64,000 bases of DNA from UBA11891 sp049890035 (lineage in GTDB: Bacteria; Bacteroidota; Bacteroidia; Flavobacteriales; Flavobacteriaceae). The notes beneath the pieces were generated by a model. The model did not search any database and had not been told where the DNA came from. It was given only the letters and a program-made list of their open reading frames with translations. The translations under genes were made by a program, and so were the position numbers. The DNA lies in NCBI GenBank assembly GCA_049890035.1, contig JBMHCG010000036.1, positions 120,960 through 184,959 on the forward strand. Reading direction: 5' to 3'. This document shows positions 35,268 through 44,159 of this stretch, piece after piece (the first letter of the stretch is position 1; each line of letters starts with the position of its first letter).

Positions 35268-36527
35268 TTAAGTTACAGTAGGTTTTTTTTTGGAAAATTT
35301 TATGTGCGATTCTGATTTTAGAATCATTTCCAATTGCTCTACTGTTATCAATAAATCTCGATAGCGGGTATAAAGAGGTGCCAATCCCATGCGAATAAAA
35401 CGGTCAGGACGATAATCAGGAATGATTTTAGGACTACCTGATTGTAAGGCTTGGGTGATACGCCATGCGTCAGGATGAGAGATTGATATGTGAGCACCGC
35501 GCCGATTCGCGTCTTTTGGGGTTTCGACGGCAACACCATAAGACGTCAGTCGCTTTGTTATTGCTTCCCTAAGCCATTGTGTTTGATCCCTACTTTTTTG
35601 CTCCAAGGCATCAATACCTGCTTCTAAACATAACGAAAGTCCTTTTTCTAGCGCTGCCATGGATAGAATCCCTGGTGTTCCTATTGCCATTTTTTGAATG
35701 TCTGGCCCGGGTGCATAGCAGCTGCTAAAAGCAAAAGGCTCTGCATGTCCAAACCAACCAGCTATTGGGTTTTCCAGTTGCCTATTGAGTTCTTCATCTA
35801 TATATAAAAAAGCTGGAGATCCTGGCCCCCCATTCAGGTATTTGTATGTGCAACCCAATGCTACGCGTGTTTCTGACTTTTTGAAGTCCAAAGCAACAAC
35901 ACCCACGGCATGACTCAAATCCCAAATAATAACAGACTGATTCTGTCGTGCATGACGATTTAATTCTATTAGAGGGTATAGATAACCACTTTTGTAGGTA
36001 ACCAAACTCAAACAATAGATTCCGGGTTTCTGTTCAATGGTTTTTTTTAATTGTGTTAAATCCGCCTCCAACTCATTTTCGTAACAAACCGTTTCGAGTT
36101 CCTTCCCCCAAGTTTGCTGTGCAATTCCCCCTAAAATATACGCATCCGTAGGAAAATTTAGATTGTCCGTAACCATACGCTTGGGAAATACGTTCGTTCT
36201 GGCCAACGCTTGTGCTATTTGAAAAAGACGAACAGACGTAGACTCGCCGACAATTATTTCGTTTGGTTGCGCTCCCAATAATTGGCTCAATTGAAGTGCC
36301 AAACGTTGGGGTAGTTCCAGCCAATGATCGTTCCAGGAGCCAATTAGATTTTCACCCCATTGTTCTTGGATTAGCTCCAGTTGTGTTTCCTTAACCCCTA
36401 GGGGTAATTTACCCAAAGAGTTCCCGTCCAAATAAATTGTGTTTTTGGGATGGTAAAAACATTTATGAAATGCTGCCAGGGGATCCTCTCTGTCTTTTTG
36501 TTTGACAAAAGCAATGCTATCAGTCAT
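35268..36527 (-). CDS. kynU: Kynureninase
   Basis: PLP enzyme that cleaves kynurenine to anthranilate (or 3-hydroxykynurenine to 3-hydroxyanthranilate) plus alanine, in tryptophan breakdown or de novo NAD synthesis. At 419 residues it has the normal length. The start AFHKCFYHPKNTIYLDGNSLG and the block ESTSVRLFQIA are typical. The PLP lysine is in ALGCTYKYLNGGPGSP. WFGHAEPFAF, FRMGLAPLYTRY-like IRMGLAPLYTRY and IPDYRPDRFIR complete the set. Other kyn-pathway genes are not adjacent. The start overlaps the stop of the upstream GDSL lipase gene by 8 bases, so the two are co-transcribed. Confidence 0.94.
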   Translation of the reverse strand: MTDSIAFVKQKDREDPLAAFHKCFYHPKNTIYLDGNSLGKLPLGVKETQLELIQEQWGENLIGSWNDHWLELPQRLALQLSQLLGAQPNEIIVGESTSVRLFQIAQALARTNVFPKRMVTDNLNFPTDAYILGGIAQQTWGKELETVCYENELEADLTQLKKTIEQKPGIYCLSLVTYKSGYLYPLIELNRHARQNQSVIIWDLSHAVGVVALDFKKSETRVALGCTYKYLNGGPGSPAFLYIDEELNRQLENPIAGWFGHAEPFAFSSCYAPGPDIQKMAIGTPGILSMAALEKGLSLCLEAGIDALEQKSRDQTQWLREAITKRLTSYGVAVETPKDANRRGAHISISHPDAWRITQALQSGSPKIIPDYRPDRFIRMGLAPLYTRYRDLLITVEQLEMILKSESHIKFSKKKPTVT

Positions 36528-37191
36528 GGAGCGTTTCGAAAATTATCGGTGCCATTTTTTCAACCCATTGCGCATACATCAACCCACTGGGATGCAAGCC
36601 ATCGTCTGCCAATAGGGTTGGGTCTTGGGCCGCTTTTCGTGAAATTTCTGTGACATCTATATAACGAAGTTGAAACGACTCACATAACTTTTTTATTTCG
36701 GCATTAAAGGCATCAATCTCACTAGCTATTTTAACTTTATCACGTTGTCCAGCAAAAGGCGTAACCCCCCAGTCGGGAATGGAAATAACAAATACTTTTT
36801 CATGCTCTTTGCCTGCATAATCAATACTTTTTTCAAGTAAAATAGCCAGCTCGTTCCTAAAGTTTTCTAAACTCCTTCCCCGATATTGATTGTTGACACC
36901 GACCATGACCGTCACCAAGTCATAGGCTGGTAATACGGGACTTTCTAAGACGCCTAACAACAATTCATCCGTCGTCCAACCCGTTTGAGCAATGATCTGT
37001 AACGAATCTAAAATCAAGCCTCTGTTTTTTAAATCTTCAACTAATTTTTCGGGCCATCGTTCAGAAGCAGTGACCCCTTCACCAATTGTGTAACTGTCCC
37101 CAAGGGCCAAAAAATGAGTGGAACTCGTTGGAACGCTACAAGCCATTAAACTGACTGCAAGGGCAACGTATAAGGCAAATTTCATTTTCAT
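36520..37191 (-). CDS. SGNH/GDSL hydrolase lipoprotein
   Basis: A predicted periplasmic esterase or lipase, 223 residues. The signal ends VSLMACSVP, a likely lipobox. Block I is FLALGDSYTIGEG with the catalytic Ser. Block III is VGVNNQYRGRS with Asn. Block V is LADDGLHPSGLMY with the catalytic Asp and His. Such enzymes act on acyl esters of lipids or sugars, and the substrate is unknown. It precedes kynU with an 8-base overlap. The biochemical link between the two is unclear, and the overlap may only reflect compact packing. Confidence 0.88.
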   Translation of the reverse strand: MKMKFALYVALAVSLMACSVPTSSTHFLALGDSYTIGEGVTASERWPEKLVEDLKNRGLILDSLQIIAQTGWTTDELLLGVLESPVLPAYDLVTVMVGVNNQYRGRSLENFRNELAILLEKSIDYAGKEHEKVFVISIPDWGVTPFAGQRDKVKIASEIDAFNAEIKKLCESFQLRYIDVTEISRKAAQDPTLLADDGLHPSGLMYAQWVEKMAPIIFETLHD

Positions 37192-37232
37192 CTTCTTTTT
37201 ATGTGCAAACTAATTAAAAAGTGGCAGACTGC

Positions 37233-37262
37233 TTTGGCTTAAATAGAATTTAAATACCTTTA
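37233..37262 (+). promoter_or_regulatory. Candidate promoter of the galE cluster
   Basis: TTTG at 37233-37236, an 18-base spacer, then TACCTTTA at 37255-37262, one base off TANNTTTG. It lies 17 bases before the TTG start of galE and would drive all four sugar genes. Confidence 0.45.
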
Positions 37263-37279
37263 GTTATAAAATTTTACTG

Positions 37280-38299
37280 TTGAAAATACTTGTAACTGGT
37301 GGGCTTGGCTACATTGGTTCCCACGTAGCCACACTACTTATTGAAAAAAATCACAACATTGTTATCGCAGATAATTTATCTAATGCATCGATTTCTGTTT
37401 TGGATGGAATTGAAAAGATTACCCAGCAACGTCCTCTATTTGAAGAAGTTGATTTATGTCAAAAAGATGCCGTAACCAAACTTTTTCATCGCCATCCTCA
37501 TATCGATGGTGTTGTCCATTTTGCAGCACATAAGGCAGTGCAAGAAAGCTTTGTCAACCCTTTGAAATATTATCAAAACAATATTATTGGTCTTTTGAAT
37601 ATTCTGGAGACCCTTGTTTCTGAAAACATTCCCATGCTGTTCAGTTCTTCTTGTACCGTGTACGGTGAAGCAACGCATTTCCCCATTTCAGAACAATCTC
37701 CCATAAAACCGGCCGTCTCCCCCTACGGAACTACGAAGCAAATGGGTGAAAACATGCTAACGGACTGCTGCCATGCGCATCCCAATTTCAAAGCCATTCT
37801 ACTACGTTATTTCAATCCTATAGGTGCTCATCCTACCGCTCATATCGGAGAAACACCCCAAGGTATTCCCCAAAACCTGGTTCCTTTTTTGGTTCAAACA
37901 GCCGCTGGAAAAAGAGCTGCTTTACAGGTTTTTGGTACTGATTACCCAACACCCGACGGCAGTTGTATTCGTGATTATATCCATGTTATGGACCTGGCGG
38001 AAGCACATATTATTGCCATCGAACATTTGATCCAAAAAAAACAAGTTCCCCCTTGTGAAATATACAATGTGGGCTGTGGAAAAGGTCACTCTGTTCTGGA
38101 GGTGGTTGCCGAATTTGAGGCGGTAACAGGTGTTCAAGTACCCTTGCAGTTTGTCAATCGAAGAGAAGGGGATGTGGTAAAGGCCTATGCGGACACTACC
38201 AAAATTACCAATCAATTGGGGTGGAAAGCCCAATACACATTGAAAGAGGCACTGCTGAGTGCCTGGGAATGGGAACAAAAACAAATGAAATACGAATGA
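37280..38299 (+). CDS. galE: UDP-glucose 4-epimerase
   Basis: Interconverts UDP-glucose and UDP-galactose, and in some enzymes UDP-GlcNAc and UDP-GalNAc, using bound NAD. It has 339 residues. The Rossmann start is ILVTGGLGYIGSHVATLL. The catalytic Ser lies in LFSSSCTVYGE near residue 124, and the YxxxK pair is Tyr149-Lys153 in SPYGTTKQ. NPIGAHPTAHIGE and YIHVMDLAEAH are typical. The start is TTG. Its TGA overlaps the ATG of the next gene as ATGA. In this cluster it is the last step that links a UDP-sugar made by the nucleotidyltransferase to the UDP-glucose or UDP-GlcNAc pool. Confidence 0.95.
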   Translation: MKILVTGGLGYIGSHVATLLIEKNHNIVIADNLSNASISVLDGIEKITQQRPLFEEVDLCQKDAVTKLFHRHPHIDGVVHFAAHKAVQESFVNPLKYYQNNIIGLLNILETLVSENIPMLFSSSCTVYGEATHFPISEQSPIKPAVSPYGTTKQMGENMLTDCCHAHPNFKAILLRYFNPIGAHPTAHIGETPQGIPQNLVPFLVQTAAGKRAALQVFGTDYPTPDGSCIRDYIHVMDLAEAHIIAIEHLIQKKQVPPCEIYNVGCGKGHSVLEVVAEFEAVTGVQVPLQFVNRREGDVVKAYADTTKITNQLGWKAQYTLKEALLSAWEWEQKQMKYE

Positions 38300-39687
38300 A
38301 AAACTTAAACCGACGTCGTTTCTTACAAAAAACCGGGTGGGGAACCACAGCAGCATTCCTCAGCTCTTTTTCATCCCATCCAGTCTCTTTAGCTTCGGAT
38401 CCAAAAAATTATTTGGGTAATTTTTCTGCCCCAGCTTTAGAAACAATTCGCATGGCATTTATCGGTGTCGGATATCGAGGACACGGCCATGCTGAGCAAT
38501 GGGCTCAAATCCAAGGCACTGAAATAGTGGGCCTCTGTGATCTGCATTCTGATTTGGTTGAAAAGACCTTTGAAAGCTGTAAAAAGCACGGTAAGGGAAC
38601 GCGACACCAACACATCAAAAAATTTTCTGGAAGTGTAAAAGCCTGGAAAAAGATGCTAGAAGAAGTCAAAGCGGATGCCGTAATTATTTCTACTAATTGG
38701 AAAAATCATGCGCCCATGGCTATTGCTGCTATGCAAGCAGGTGCGCACGCATTTGTTGAAGTGCCAATCGCTGTTACCATAGATGAAATGTGGGCTTTGG
38801 TACGAACTGCAGAAGCGACTCAAAAGCATTGTATGATGCTTGAAAATGTTAATTATGGTCGAGAAGAATTGCTTTTTTTAAATCTGTGTCGTCAAAATAA
38901 AATTGGAGCATTGTTGCACGGAGAAGCTGCCTACATACATGAACTCAGATGGCAAATGGAGGAAGTCACACGAGGAACGGGTTCTTGGCGAACGCCTCAC
39001 TATGCTAAGCGAAACGGCAACCTGTATCCAACCCATGGATTGGGTCCCGTTGCCCAATACATGAACATTGGACGGACAGAGGATCTTTTTGATCGTATTG
39101 TTTCTTTATCAAGCCCTGCAAAAGGACGTAATTTACATGCCCGCAAAATGTACCCCAGTGATCATCAATGGAATCAGCTTGATTTTCAAGGAGGAGATTT
39201 GAACACCTCCATTATTAAAACGAAATTGGGACGAACTATACTCATTCAGTGGGATGAAACCAGTCCCCGCCCCTATACCCGTCACAACCTCATCCAAGGA
39301 ACTTCAGGTACACTGGCTGGTTTTCCTACTCGTTTGGCTTTTGATGGAGGCATGGAGGGGCTTGTTGATTCACACCATCAGTGGATTCAAGGAGACGCCA
39401 TAGAAAAGATTTACGAACAATACGAACACCCGCTTTATAAAAGACTGGGGACATTGGCTCAGAAAATGGGTGGGCATGGTGGTATGGATTTTATGATGCG
39501 TTATCGAATTGTTGAATGTTTACAACAAGGAGACCCTTTGGACCAAAATATCTATGAGGGTTGTTTTTGGAGTGCGGTAGCACCTTTGAGTGAGCAATCT
39601 GTTGCTGAAGCAGGTCAGCCGCAATGTTTTCCTGATTTCACACGAGGCGAGTGGAAAAAGACAACCCCACTAGGAATTGTCTTATAA
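38296..39687 (+). CDS. GH109-like NAD-dependent oxidoreductase (Gfo/Idh/MocA family)
   Basis: A 463-residue protein with a Tat-type start (NLNRRRFLQKTGWG), then a Rossmann domain IRMAFIGVGYRGHGHAEQW for NAD near residue 50. It resembles the Bacteroidota GH109 family, which hydrolyses alpha-N-acetylgalactosaminides by an NAD redox mechanism. Supporting blocks are VIISTNWKNHAPMAIAAMQA, FVEVPIAVTIDEMW (VEVP in place of KPL), a conserved ENVNYGREELLFLNL, and YPTHGLGPVAQYMNI with an active-site His. Substrate specificity cannot be read from this. It overlaps galE by four bases and precedes the kinase by one base. Confidence 0.85.
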   Translation: MKNLNRRRFLQKTGWGTTAAFLSSFSSHPVSLASDPKNYLGNFSAPALETIRMAFIGVGYRGHGHAEQWAQIQGTEIVGLCDLHSDLVEKTFESCKKHGKGTRHQHIKKFSGSVKAWKKMLEEVKADAVIISTNWKNHAPMAIAAMQAGAHAFVEVPIAVTIDEMWALVRTAEATQKHCMMLENVNYGREELLFLNLCRQNKIGALLHGEAAYIHELRWQMEEVTRGTGSWRTPHYAKRNGNLYPTHGLGPVAQYMNIGRTEDLFDRIVSLSSPAKGRNLHARKMYPSDHQWNQLDFQGGDLNTSIIKTKLGRTILIQWDETSPRPYTRHNLIQGTSGTLAGFPTRLAFDGGMEGLVDSHHQWIQGDAIEKIYEQYEHPLYKRLGTLAQKMGGHGGMDFMMRYRIVECLQQGDPLDQNIYEGCFWSAVAPLSEQSVAEAGQPQCFPDFTRGEWKKTTPLGIVL

Positions 39688-39688
39688 A

Positions 39689-40756
39689 ATGAAAAGCCTA
39701 CGATTTCAAATTCCTGCTCGTATATGCTTTTTTGGTGATCATCAGGATTACTTGAGCCTTCCTGTTATCGCAGGAACCATCAATAAATATCTCTATGTAG
39801 AAGCCCTACCAACGAATCGTCCTTATTTTGATATCTCTCTCCCCAACATAAACAAATCCTTCTCTTTGTCGGTCCATAAACCAGAATCACTGGCTGCCCC
39901 GACAAATTATTTTGAGTCGGGATTGCACTATTTCTGGAAACGAAACGATGCTTTCAATCAAGGGTACACCCTTACAATATGGAGTGACATCCCTATCAAC
40001 GCTGGTTTGTCAAGTTCATCTGCACTGGTTGTTGGTTGGCTTCGTTTTTTGTGTACCGTCTCTCTGAAGAAACCCGCTCCGTCATTGAAAGAATTAGGCC
40101 AATGGGCTTATGAAGTTGAAGTCGTTGCTTTTGATCAACCGGGCGGATTGATGGATCAATATACCATCGCACAGGGTGGATTGCTGTTTATCGATACCGA
40201 TAGTCAGCAATCCCACGCTTTACCGATCCCATCCTTCCAATGGGTGGTTGCCGAGTCAGGCGTTGCGAAAAAAACTTTGGAAGTACTCTCCGATGCCCGT
40301 ACAAAACAGCAACAAGCTTTGTCTCAAATTCAAGCCATTGATCCGACCTTCAATATTCAACAGTGTGTTGCAAAGGACTATGACCGATATGTAAAAACCG
40401 TTGCCCCCAACCTTCAGTCGTACTGGTATGCAGCTATTCATAACTATGTCATTACTCAGAAGGCCTTAAAAGCGTTTCAATTCAATCCCAATGCCATGGA
40501 AATTGGGAATCTATTAAACGCACATCAACACATTTTAACTCACTACATCGGCAATACCCCTTCCAAATTGGTCAGAATGCTCAACGAAGCCAACAAAGCA
40601 GGTGCCTTGGGTGCCAAAATTATTGGTTCTGGTGGGGGAGGGTGTCTAGTGGCCTTAGTCACAGAAAAAACTCAAGAAGGAGTAATTGATGCTTTTTTAA
40701 GGGCCGGAGCCCACAAAGCCTACAGGGTTGAACTCATTCCCTCTGTGTATGTCTAA
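39689..40756 (+). CDS. Galactokinase-like GHMP kinase
   Basis: ATP-dependent sugar kinase of the GHMP family, 355 residues from the ATG at 39689. The substrate end PARICFFGDHQDYLSL resembles the galactokinase GRVNLIGEHTDY signature in altered form. The phosphate loop is INAGLSSSSALVVG (residues 104-116). The catalytic base is Asp156 in FDQPGGLMDQYTIAQGG, as in galactokinases. The C-terminal GSGGGGCLVALV is the last GHMP motif. Galactose or N-acetylgalactosamine is the likely substrate given galE and the GH109-like enzyme beside it. The NTase gene starts inside its 3' end. Confidence 0.85.
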   Translation: MKSLRFQIPARICFFGDHQDYLSLPVIAGTINKYLYVEALPTNRPYFDISLPNINKSFSLSVHKPESLAAPTNYFESGLHYFWKRNDAFNQGYTLTIWSDIPINAGLSSSSALVVGWLRFLCTVSLKKPAPSLKELGQWAYEVEVVAFDQPGGLMDQYTIAQGGLLFIDTDSQQSHALPIPSFQWVVAESGVAKKTLEVLSDARTKQQQALSQIQAIDPTFNIQQCVAKDYDRYVKTVAPNLQSYWYAAIHNYVITQKALKAFQFNPNAMEIGNLLNAHQHILTHYIGNTPSKLVRMLNEANKAGALGAKIIGSGGGGCLVALVTEKTQEGVIDAFLRAGAHKAYRVELIPSVYV

Positions 40757-41588
40757 TTCGTTGATTATCATGGCAGGTGGAGCCTCATCTCGAATGAAAA
40801 AATCTGTCAAAAATGAGGTCATGGACGAATCTGTTCGTCAAATTGCTTCCCTTTATCACAAAAGTTTGATCCCCCTTGGAAAGCAGAAAAAACCACTACT
40901 GGTTCGTCTTATTGAACATGCCATTCTTGCTGGCTACAATGATGTTTACATTGTTACAGGTCCTGACAACGCAATCTTCCGTTCCGTACTGAACCCATAT
41001 ACCCCCTTTTTCGAGAAAAAAAATCTCCGTATTCATTACGCCATACAGGAAACCCCTTTGGAGCGCAGCAAACCTTGGGGTACAGCTGACGCTGTTTGGC
41101 AAGCTCTTCAACAATTTCCTCAATTAAAGCAAACACACTTCACACTCTGTAATGGTGACAACCTTTACTCAGTCAAAGCAATGAAACAACTACTTAGCCC
41201 GCGGAAAACGCCCCATGCTTTAATCGCCTATGCTTTATCGGGTTTGAATTTTTCAAAGGAACGCATGGCACGGTTTGCACTATTAGCCATGGAAGCAGGA
41301 TACCTCAACAATATCATTGAAAAACCAAGTTCTGGTCAGTGGCGTGCCCTAGAAGATAAAAATAGTGAACTCTATGTCAGCATGAATCTTTTTAGTTTTC
41401 AGGGTGCACTCCTTTTACCTTATTTAGAAAAATGCCCCCTCCATCCTGAACGAAATGAAAAAGAGCTTCCTTTTGCCGTTGACCAGATGGTTCAAGAGCA
41501 ATCCAAATGGGTTTGGTGCTATCCCGTGACGGAACCGGTTCCCGATCTCACGTCCGTTGTCGATATTGATCCATTTATTGAAGATTAA
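40749..41588 (+). CDS. Sugar-1-phosphate nucleotidyltransferase
   Basis: A 279-residue enzyme that probably joins a sugar-1-phosphate to a nucleotide (UTP or dTTP). The start is the ATG at 40749, overlapping the kinase stop by eight bases. The opening SLIIMAGGASSRMKKS is the NTP-binding loop. KSLIPLGKQKKPLLVRLIEHA carries the lysine region. The metal site is NGDN, with Asp137. PWGTADAVWQAL is the usual substrate-contact block. It has an insertion after the GGxxxRM loop (about residues 20-38) not found in standard RmlA/GalU enzymes. Its place after the kinase suggests it replaces GalT by making the UDP-sugar directly. Confidence 0.82.
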   Translation: MSNSLIIMAGGASSRMKKSVKNEVMDESVRQIASLYHKSLIPLGKQKKPLLVRLIEHAILAGYNDVYIVTGPDNAIFRSVLNPYTPFFEKKNLRIHYAIQETPLERSKPWGTADAVWQALQQFPQLKQTHFTLCNGDNLYSVKAMKQLLSPRKTPHALIAYALSGLNFSKERMARFALLAMEAGYLNNIIEKPSSGQWRALEDKNSELYVSMNLFSFQGALLLPYLEKCPLHPERNEKELPFAVDQMVQEQSKWVWCYPVTEPVPDLTSVVDIDPFIED

Positions 41589-41835
41589 TAGGTCAAATAG
41601 AGTTCGTTTTCCTTCTTCTATCGATCCAGTATCGTTCAAAATAGTTTCGAAGGAAATACGATCCTACCGGAGTAACTATCCTATGGTTTCATGCACTGTA
41701 TTAAATTCTAAAAAATCACAAAGGGGGAACAATAGTATAGCAGTACGAAATTTGATAGCTTATAACCAATTAAATCGAGCTCTGTTAAGATCTCAAATAT
41801 CTTAAAAGAAAAAAATAGTTAATCAGTAAAGCCTG
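41589..41835. other. Non-coding gap after the sugar cluster, nothing recognised
   Basis: 247 bases between the nucleotidyltransferase stop and the convergent LysE-type gene. The largest gap in the window. It holds only a weak AAGAT/ATCTT stem near 41788-41804. I see no tRNA, promoter or convincing terminator here. Confidence 0.5.
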
Positions 41836-42444
41836 TCAAATTTCTGTCAATAGAACAGTAGCAATAACAAAAAGGAATATACCTTCAATTATGTGATGGT
41901 ATTTTTGTGTCACTTTGAAAAATCGACTGTTTTGGTATTCGGCTCCCAAACGCGCAACCAATGAAAAAATGCATACGGCTTGCATCCAAAAAAGGATCCC
42001 CAATATAGAAAATTGCCAACCATATGAAAGCCTATCAGAAAACAAAAACCCTGGGAAAAATACCATAAAGAATAACGTAACCTTTGGGTTGGTTAGATTC
42101 ATCAACAACCCCTGACGAAAATAATTACGATTGTGGGAGGCCGCATGGGTTTGTAATTGATTTGGCTTCCTGAGGCTGTGTATGGCCAAATATACCAAAT
42201 AACCACTCCCCAGTACTTTTATCCCCCAACGGACAGAAGGAATGGACACCAATAGCTGACTCCAGCCAAAAGCAACTAAGGCCGTGTGAAAAAATAAGCC
42301 GCTGGTTAATCCCCACATCAGTTGCAATGCCTTTTTTTTTCCTTGCTGCATGGAAACACTTAACACATATAAAATATCCGGTCCCGGGCTTATGGTCAAT
42401 ACTATTGAAGACGTCAGAAAAAAAGTTAGTAATTGCCAGTTCAT
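41836..42444 (-). CDS. LysE-family amino-acid/metabolite exporter
   Basis: A 202-residue inner-membrane protein with about six hydrophobic segments. It has the family's opening (FFLTSSIVLTISPGPDILYV), with the conserved PGPD motif near residue 21. LMWGLTSGLFFHTALVAFG is the second segment. GLLMNLTNPKVTLFFMVFFPGF, shortened here to LLMNLTNPKVTLFFM, is a strong LysE/RhtB feature. These proteins export amino acids such as lysine, threonine or homoserine lactones. The transported substrate is not predictable. It starts 25 bases after the Stealth gene stop on the same strand. Confidence 0.9.
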   Translation of the reverse strand: MNWQLLTFFLTSSIVLTISPGPDILYVLSVSMQQGKKKALQLMWGLTSGLFFHTALVAFGWSQLLVSIPSVRWGIKVLGSGYLVYLAIHSLRKPNQLQTHAASHNRNYFRQGLLMNLTNPKVTLFFMVFFPGFLFSDRLSYGWQFSILGILFWMQAVCIFSLVARLGAEYQNSRFFKVTQKYHHIIEGIFLFVIATVLLTEI

Positions 42445-42468
42445 TTTTACTGCATTGTCGTTTTCATG

Positions 42469-43440
42469 TTAGAAATCTAATTGATAATAACGTTCCAGCC
42501 AATCCATAATAAATGCTTGTTTTTTAGCTGGGCATAAATCCAAACTTTGAAGATTTAAAAACCATTTGTTGTTGTTGTTTTCCAAACGATAAAACTGCCT
42601 TTGCAGCCAGCACAAAGGTTTCTTGTATGAACTAAAAAAAGCTAAACGCATATTGTGTTCAATAATAGATCGGTTGTTTTTGATTTCAAGATGGTGTGCT
42701 AATCCCACACATAAAAACTGATTTCCATTACGAAAACGGTACTGACAATTCTGGGTTTCGACAGTTGGGTTTTCCAAAAAATAGGATTCTAGTGTCGATC
42801 GATGAAGTGGCTGGGGACAATGATCGTAGCGAAACAACCTATTGAAACCAACCTTTTTGGCACTGTTCTCCTGACCTTGGGTAAAACTGGTCGTTCCTGC
42901 TTTTCTTGGAAACAAACGCTTGTGGAGCTTGCCTTCTCTAAAGCTTGTCCAACGACCGCGCAGCACCACTTTGTCTTCTCTAAAAAAATCCCTTACCGAA
43001 ACCGGTTTGAGTAGTAATATATCGTCGTTGAAGTAAATAAAACGTTCGGATAATCCTGGGATAGCATACAACTTGGTCTCAATACTTCTTGAATTGAAAA
43101 CAGGTAAGACCGAAAGATTTTTTTTGAACAGTATTTGATGATCGATAACTTTGACTTTACTGTAAGCAGCCATTTTCTTTTGCAAAAAGGCTGGACGTTG
43201 TGCATCGGTAACGATAAAAACACGCCGTATAAAAGGGGCAAATTTTAAAATGGAGTGGACAGTGAATTCTATTTCATTGACTTGTCGATAACGGGTTAAA
43301 AAAGATTCGTTTTGCCATTTTGCAGTACCTTTTAGATACCGCTGCATTTTGTTTTGATGGGCCGGGTCATTCCCATCAACCCATGTGATGACGGCATCTA
43401 TAGATTGTAAGCTGTCAGATGTTTGCATGCTGTCATTCAT
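42469..43440 (-). CDS. Stealth-family sugar-phosphotransferase
   Basis: A 323-residue member of the Stealth family, which transfer hexose-1-phosphate units to build capsular or surface polysaccharides. Conserved region 1 is IDAVITWVDGNDPAHQ near residue 15. Conserved region 2 is SRSIETKLYAIPGLSE with RFIYFNDDILLLKPV near 130. The later RFRNGNQFLCVG, YHLE-like and NNKWFLNLQSL blocks are the C-terminal conserved regions. No other polysaccharide genes are adjacent, so its acceptor is unknown. It is divergent from the methyltransferase gene and is followed by the LysE-type exporter. Confidence 0.85.
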   Translation of the reverse strand: MNDSMQTSDSLQSIDAVITWVDGNDPAHQNKMQRYLKGTAKWQNESFLTRYRQVNEIEFTVHSILKFAPFIRRVFIVTDAQRPAFLQKKMAAYSKVKVIDHQILFKKNLSVLPVFNSRSIETKLYAIPGLSERFIYFNDDILLLKPVSVRDFFREDKVVLRGRWTSFREGKLHKRLFPRKAGTTSFTQGQENSAKKVGFNRLFRYDHCPQPLHRSTLESYFLENPTVETQNCQYRFRNGNQFLCVGLAHHLEIKNNRSIIEHNMRLAFFSSYKKPLCWLQRQFYRLENNNNKWFLNLQSLDLCPAKKQAFIMDWLERYYQLDF

Positions 43441-43535
43441 TTGCCAATAAGCTTTTGCTTGCCTTTATAAAATTCCTCTTAGACCTTTCAATCAAAAGCA
43501 AATTACAAAAGTGCAATACTTTGTAAATTTAACAT

Positions 43536-44153
43536 ATGAAAAGTAGAAAAAAACCCATTGAAGTATTTGGGAACTGGGTGCAATCTGGAAAAGATGAAGG
43601 AATGGAGACCAACCATCGTGAGGCTGTTGAAAACATGCTGGGTTTTGCACTCCCTAGCGATCAACCGTTTACTTTTATTGATGCGGGTTGTGGAAACGGA
43701 TGGGTTGTTCGCGAAGTTTTACAACTCCCTCTTTGTAAGTCCGCTACGGGGGTGGACGGAGCCGCTCCCATGATTGCAAAAGCACAAAAAAAAGACCCCA
43801 AGGGGACCTATTTCCATGCAGATCTTCTCTCCTGGGTCCCCAAGAATAAAGTCGATGTGGTGCATTCGATGGAAGTTTGCTACTATTTTGAAAACCCCAT
43901 CTTGCTGCTAAAACACATATACACGCATTGGCTTGCTTCGGGTGCACGACTTATAATGGGTATGGATTACTATATGGAAAATACCGTTTCGCATAGTTGG
44001 CCTGAAGATTGTGGCGTCTCCATCATGACCCTGCTTTCTGAAAAACAATGGTTGCAGTTGTTTAAACAGGCTGGTTTTGTGGACATTCAACATTGGCGTG
44101 TTGGTCCAAAAGAAAACTGGACGGGAACTTTGGTTGTTACAGGACGCCGATAA
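43536..44153 (+). CDS. SAM-dependent methyltransferase
   Basis: A 205-residue class I methyltransferase. Motif I is FIDAGCGNGWVVREVLQ near residue 47, ATGVDGAAPMIAKAQ is the acidic second-strand region, and DVVHSMEVCYYFENP near 108 holds motif II. The C-terminal part ends with a substrate-side sheet (GVSIMTLLSEKQWLQLFKQA). It resembles small-molecule methyltransferases, and the substrate is unknown. It is flanked by divergent Stealth and convergent TIM-barrel genes and probably has its own transcript. Confidence 0.85.
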   Translation: MKSRKKPIEVFGNWVQSGKDEGMETNHREAVENMLGFALPSDQPFTFIDAGCGNGWVVREVLQLPLCKSATGVDGAAPMIAKAQKKDPKGTYFHADLLSWVPKNKVDVVHSMEVCYYFENPILLLKHIYTHWLASGARLIMGMDYYMENTVSHSWPEDCGVSIMTLLSEKQWLQLFKQAGFVDIQHWRVGPKENWTGTLVVTGRR

Positions 44154-44159
44154 GGAAGC

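Noticed and set aside
41557..41805. 82-residue frame after the nucleotidyltransferase
   Set aside because: Begins inside the upstream gene; no domain, promoter or ribosome site, and the composition matches non-coding sequence.
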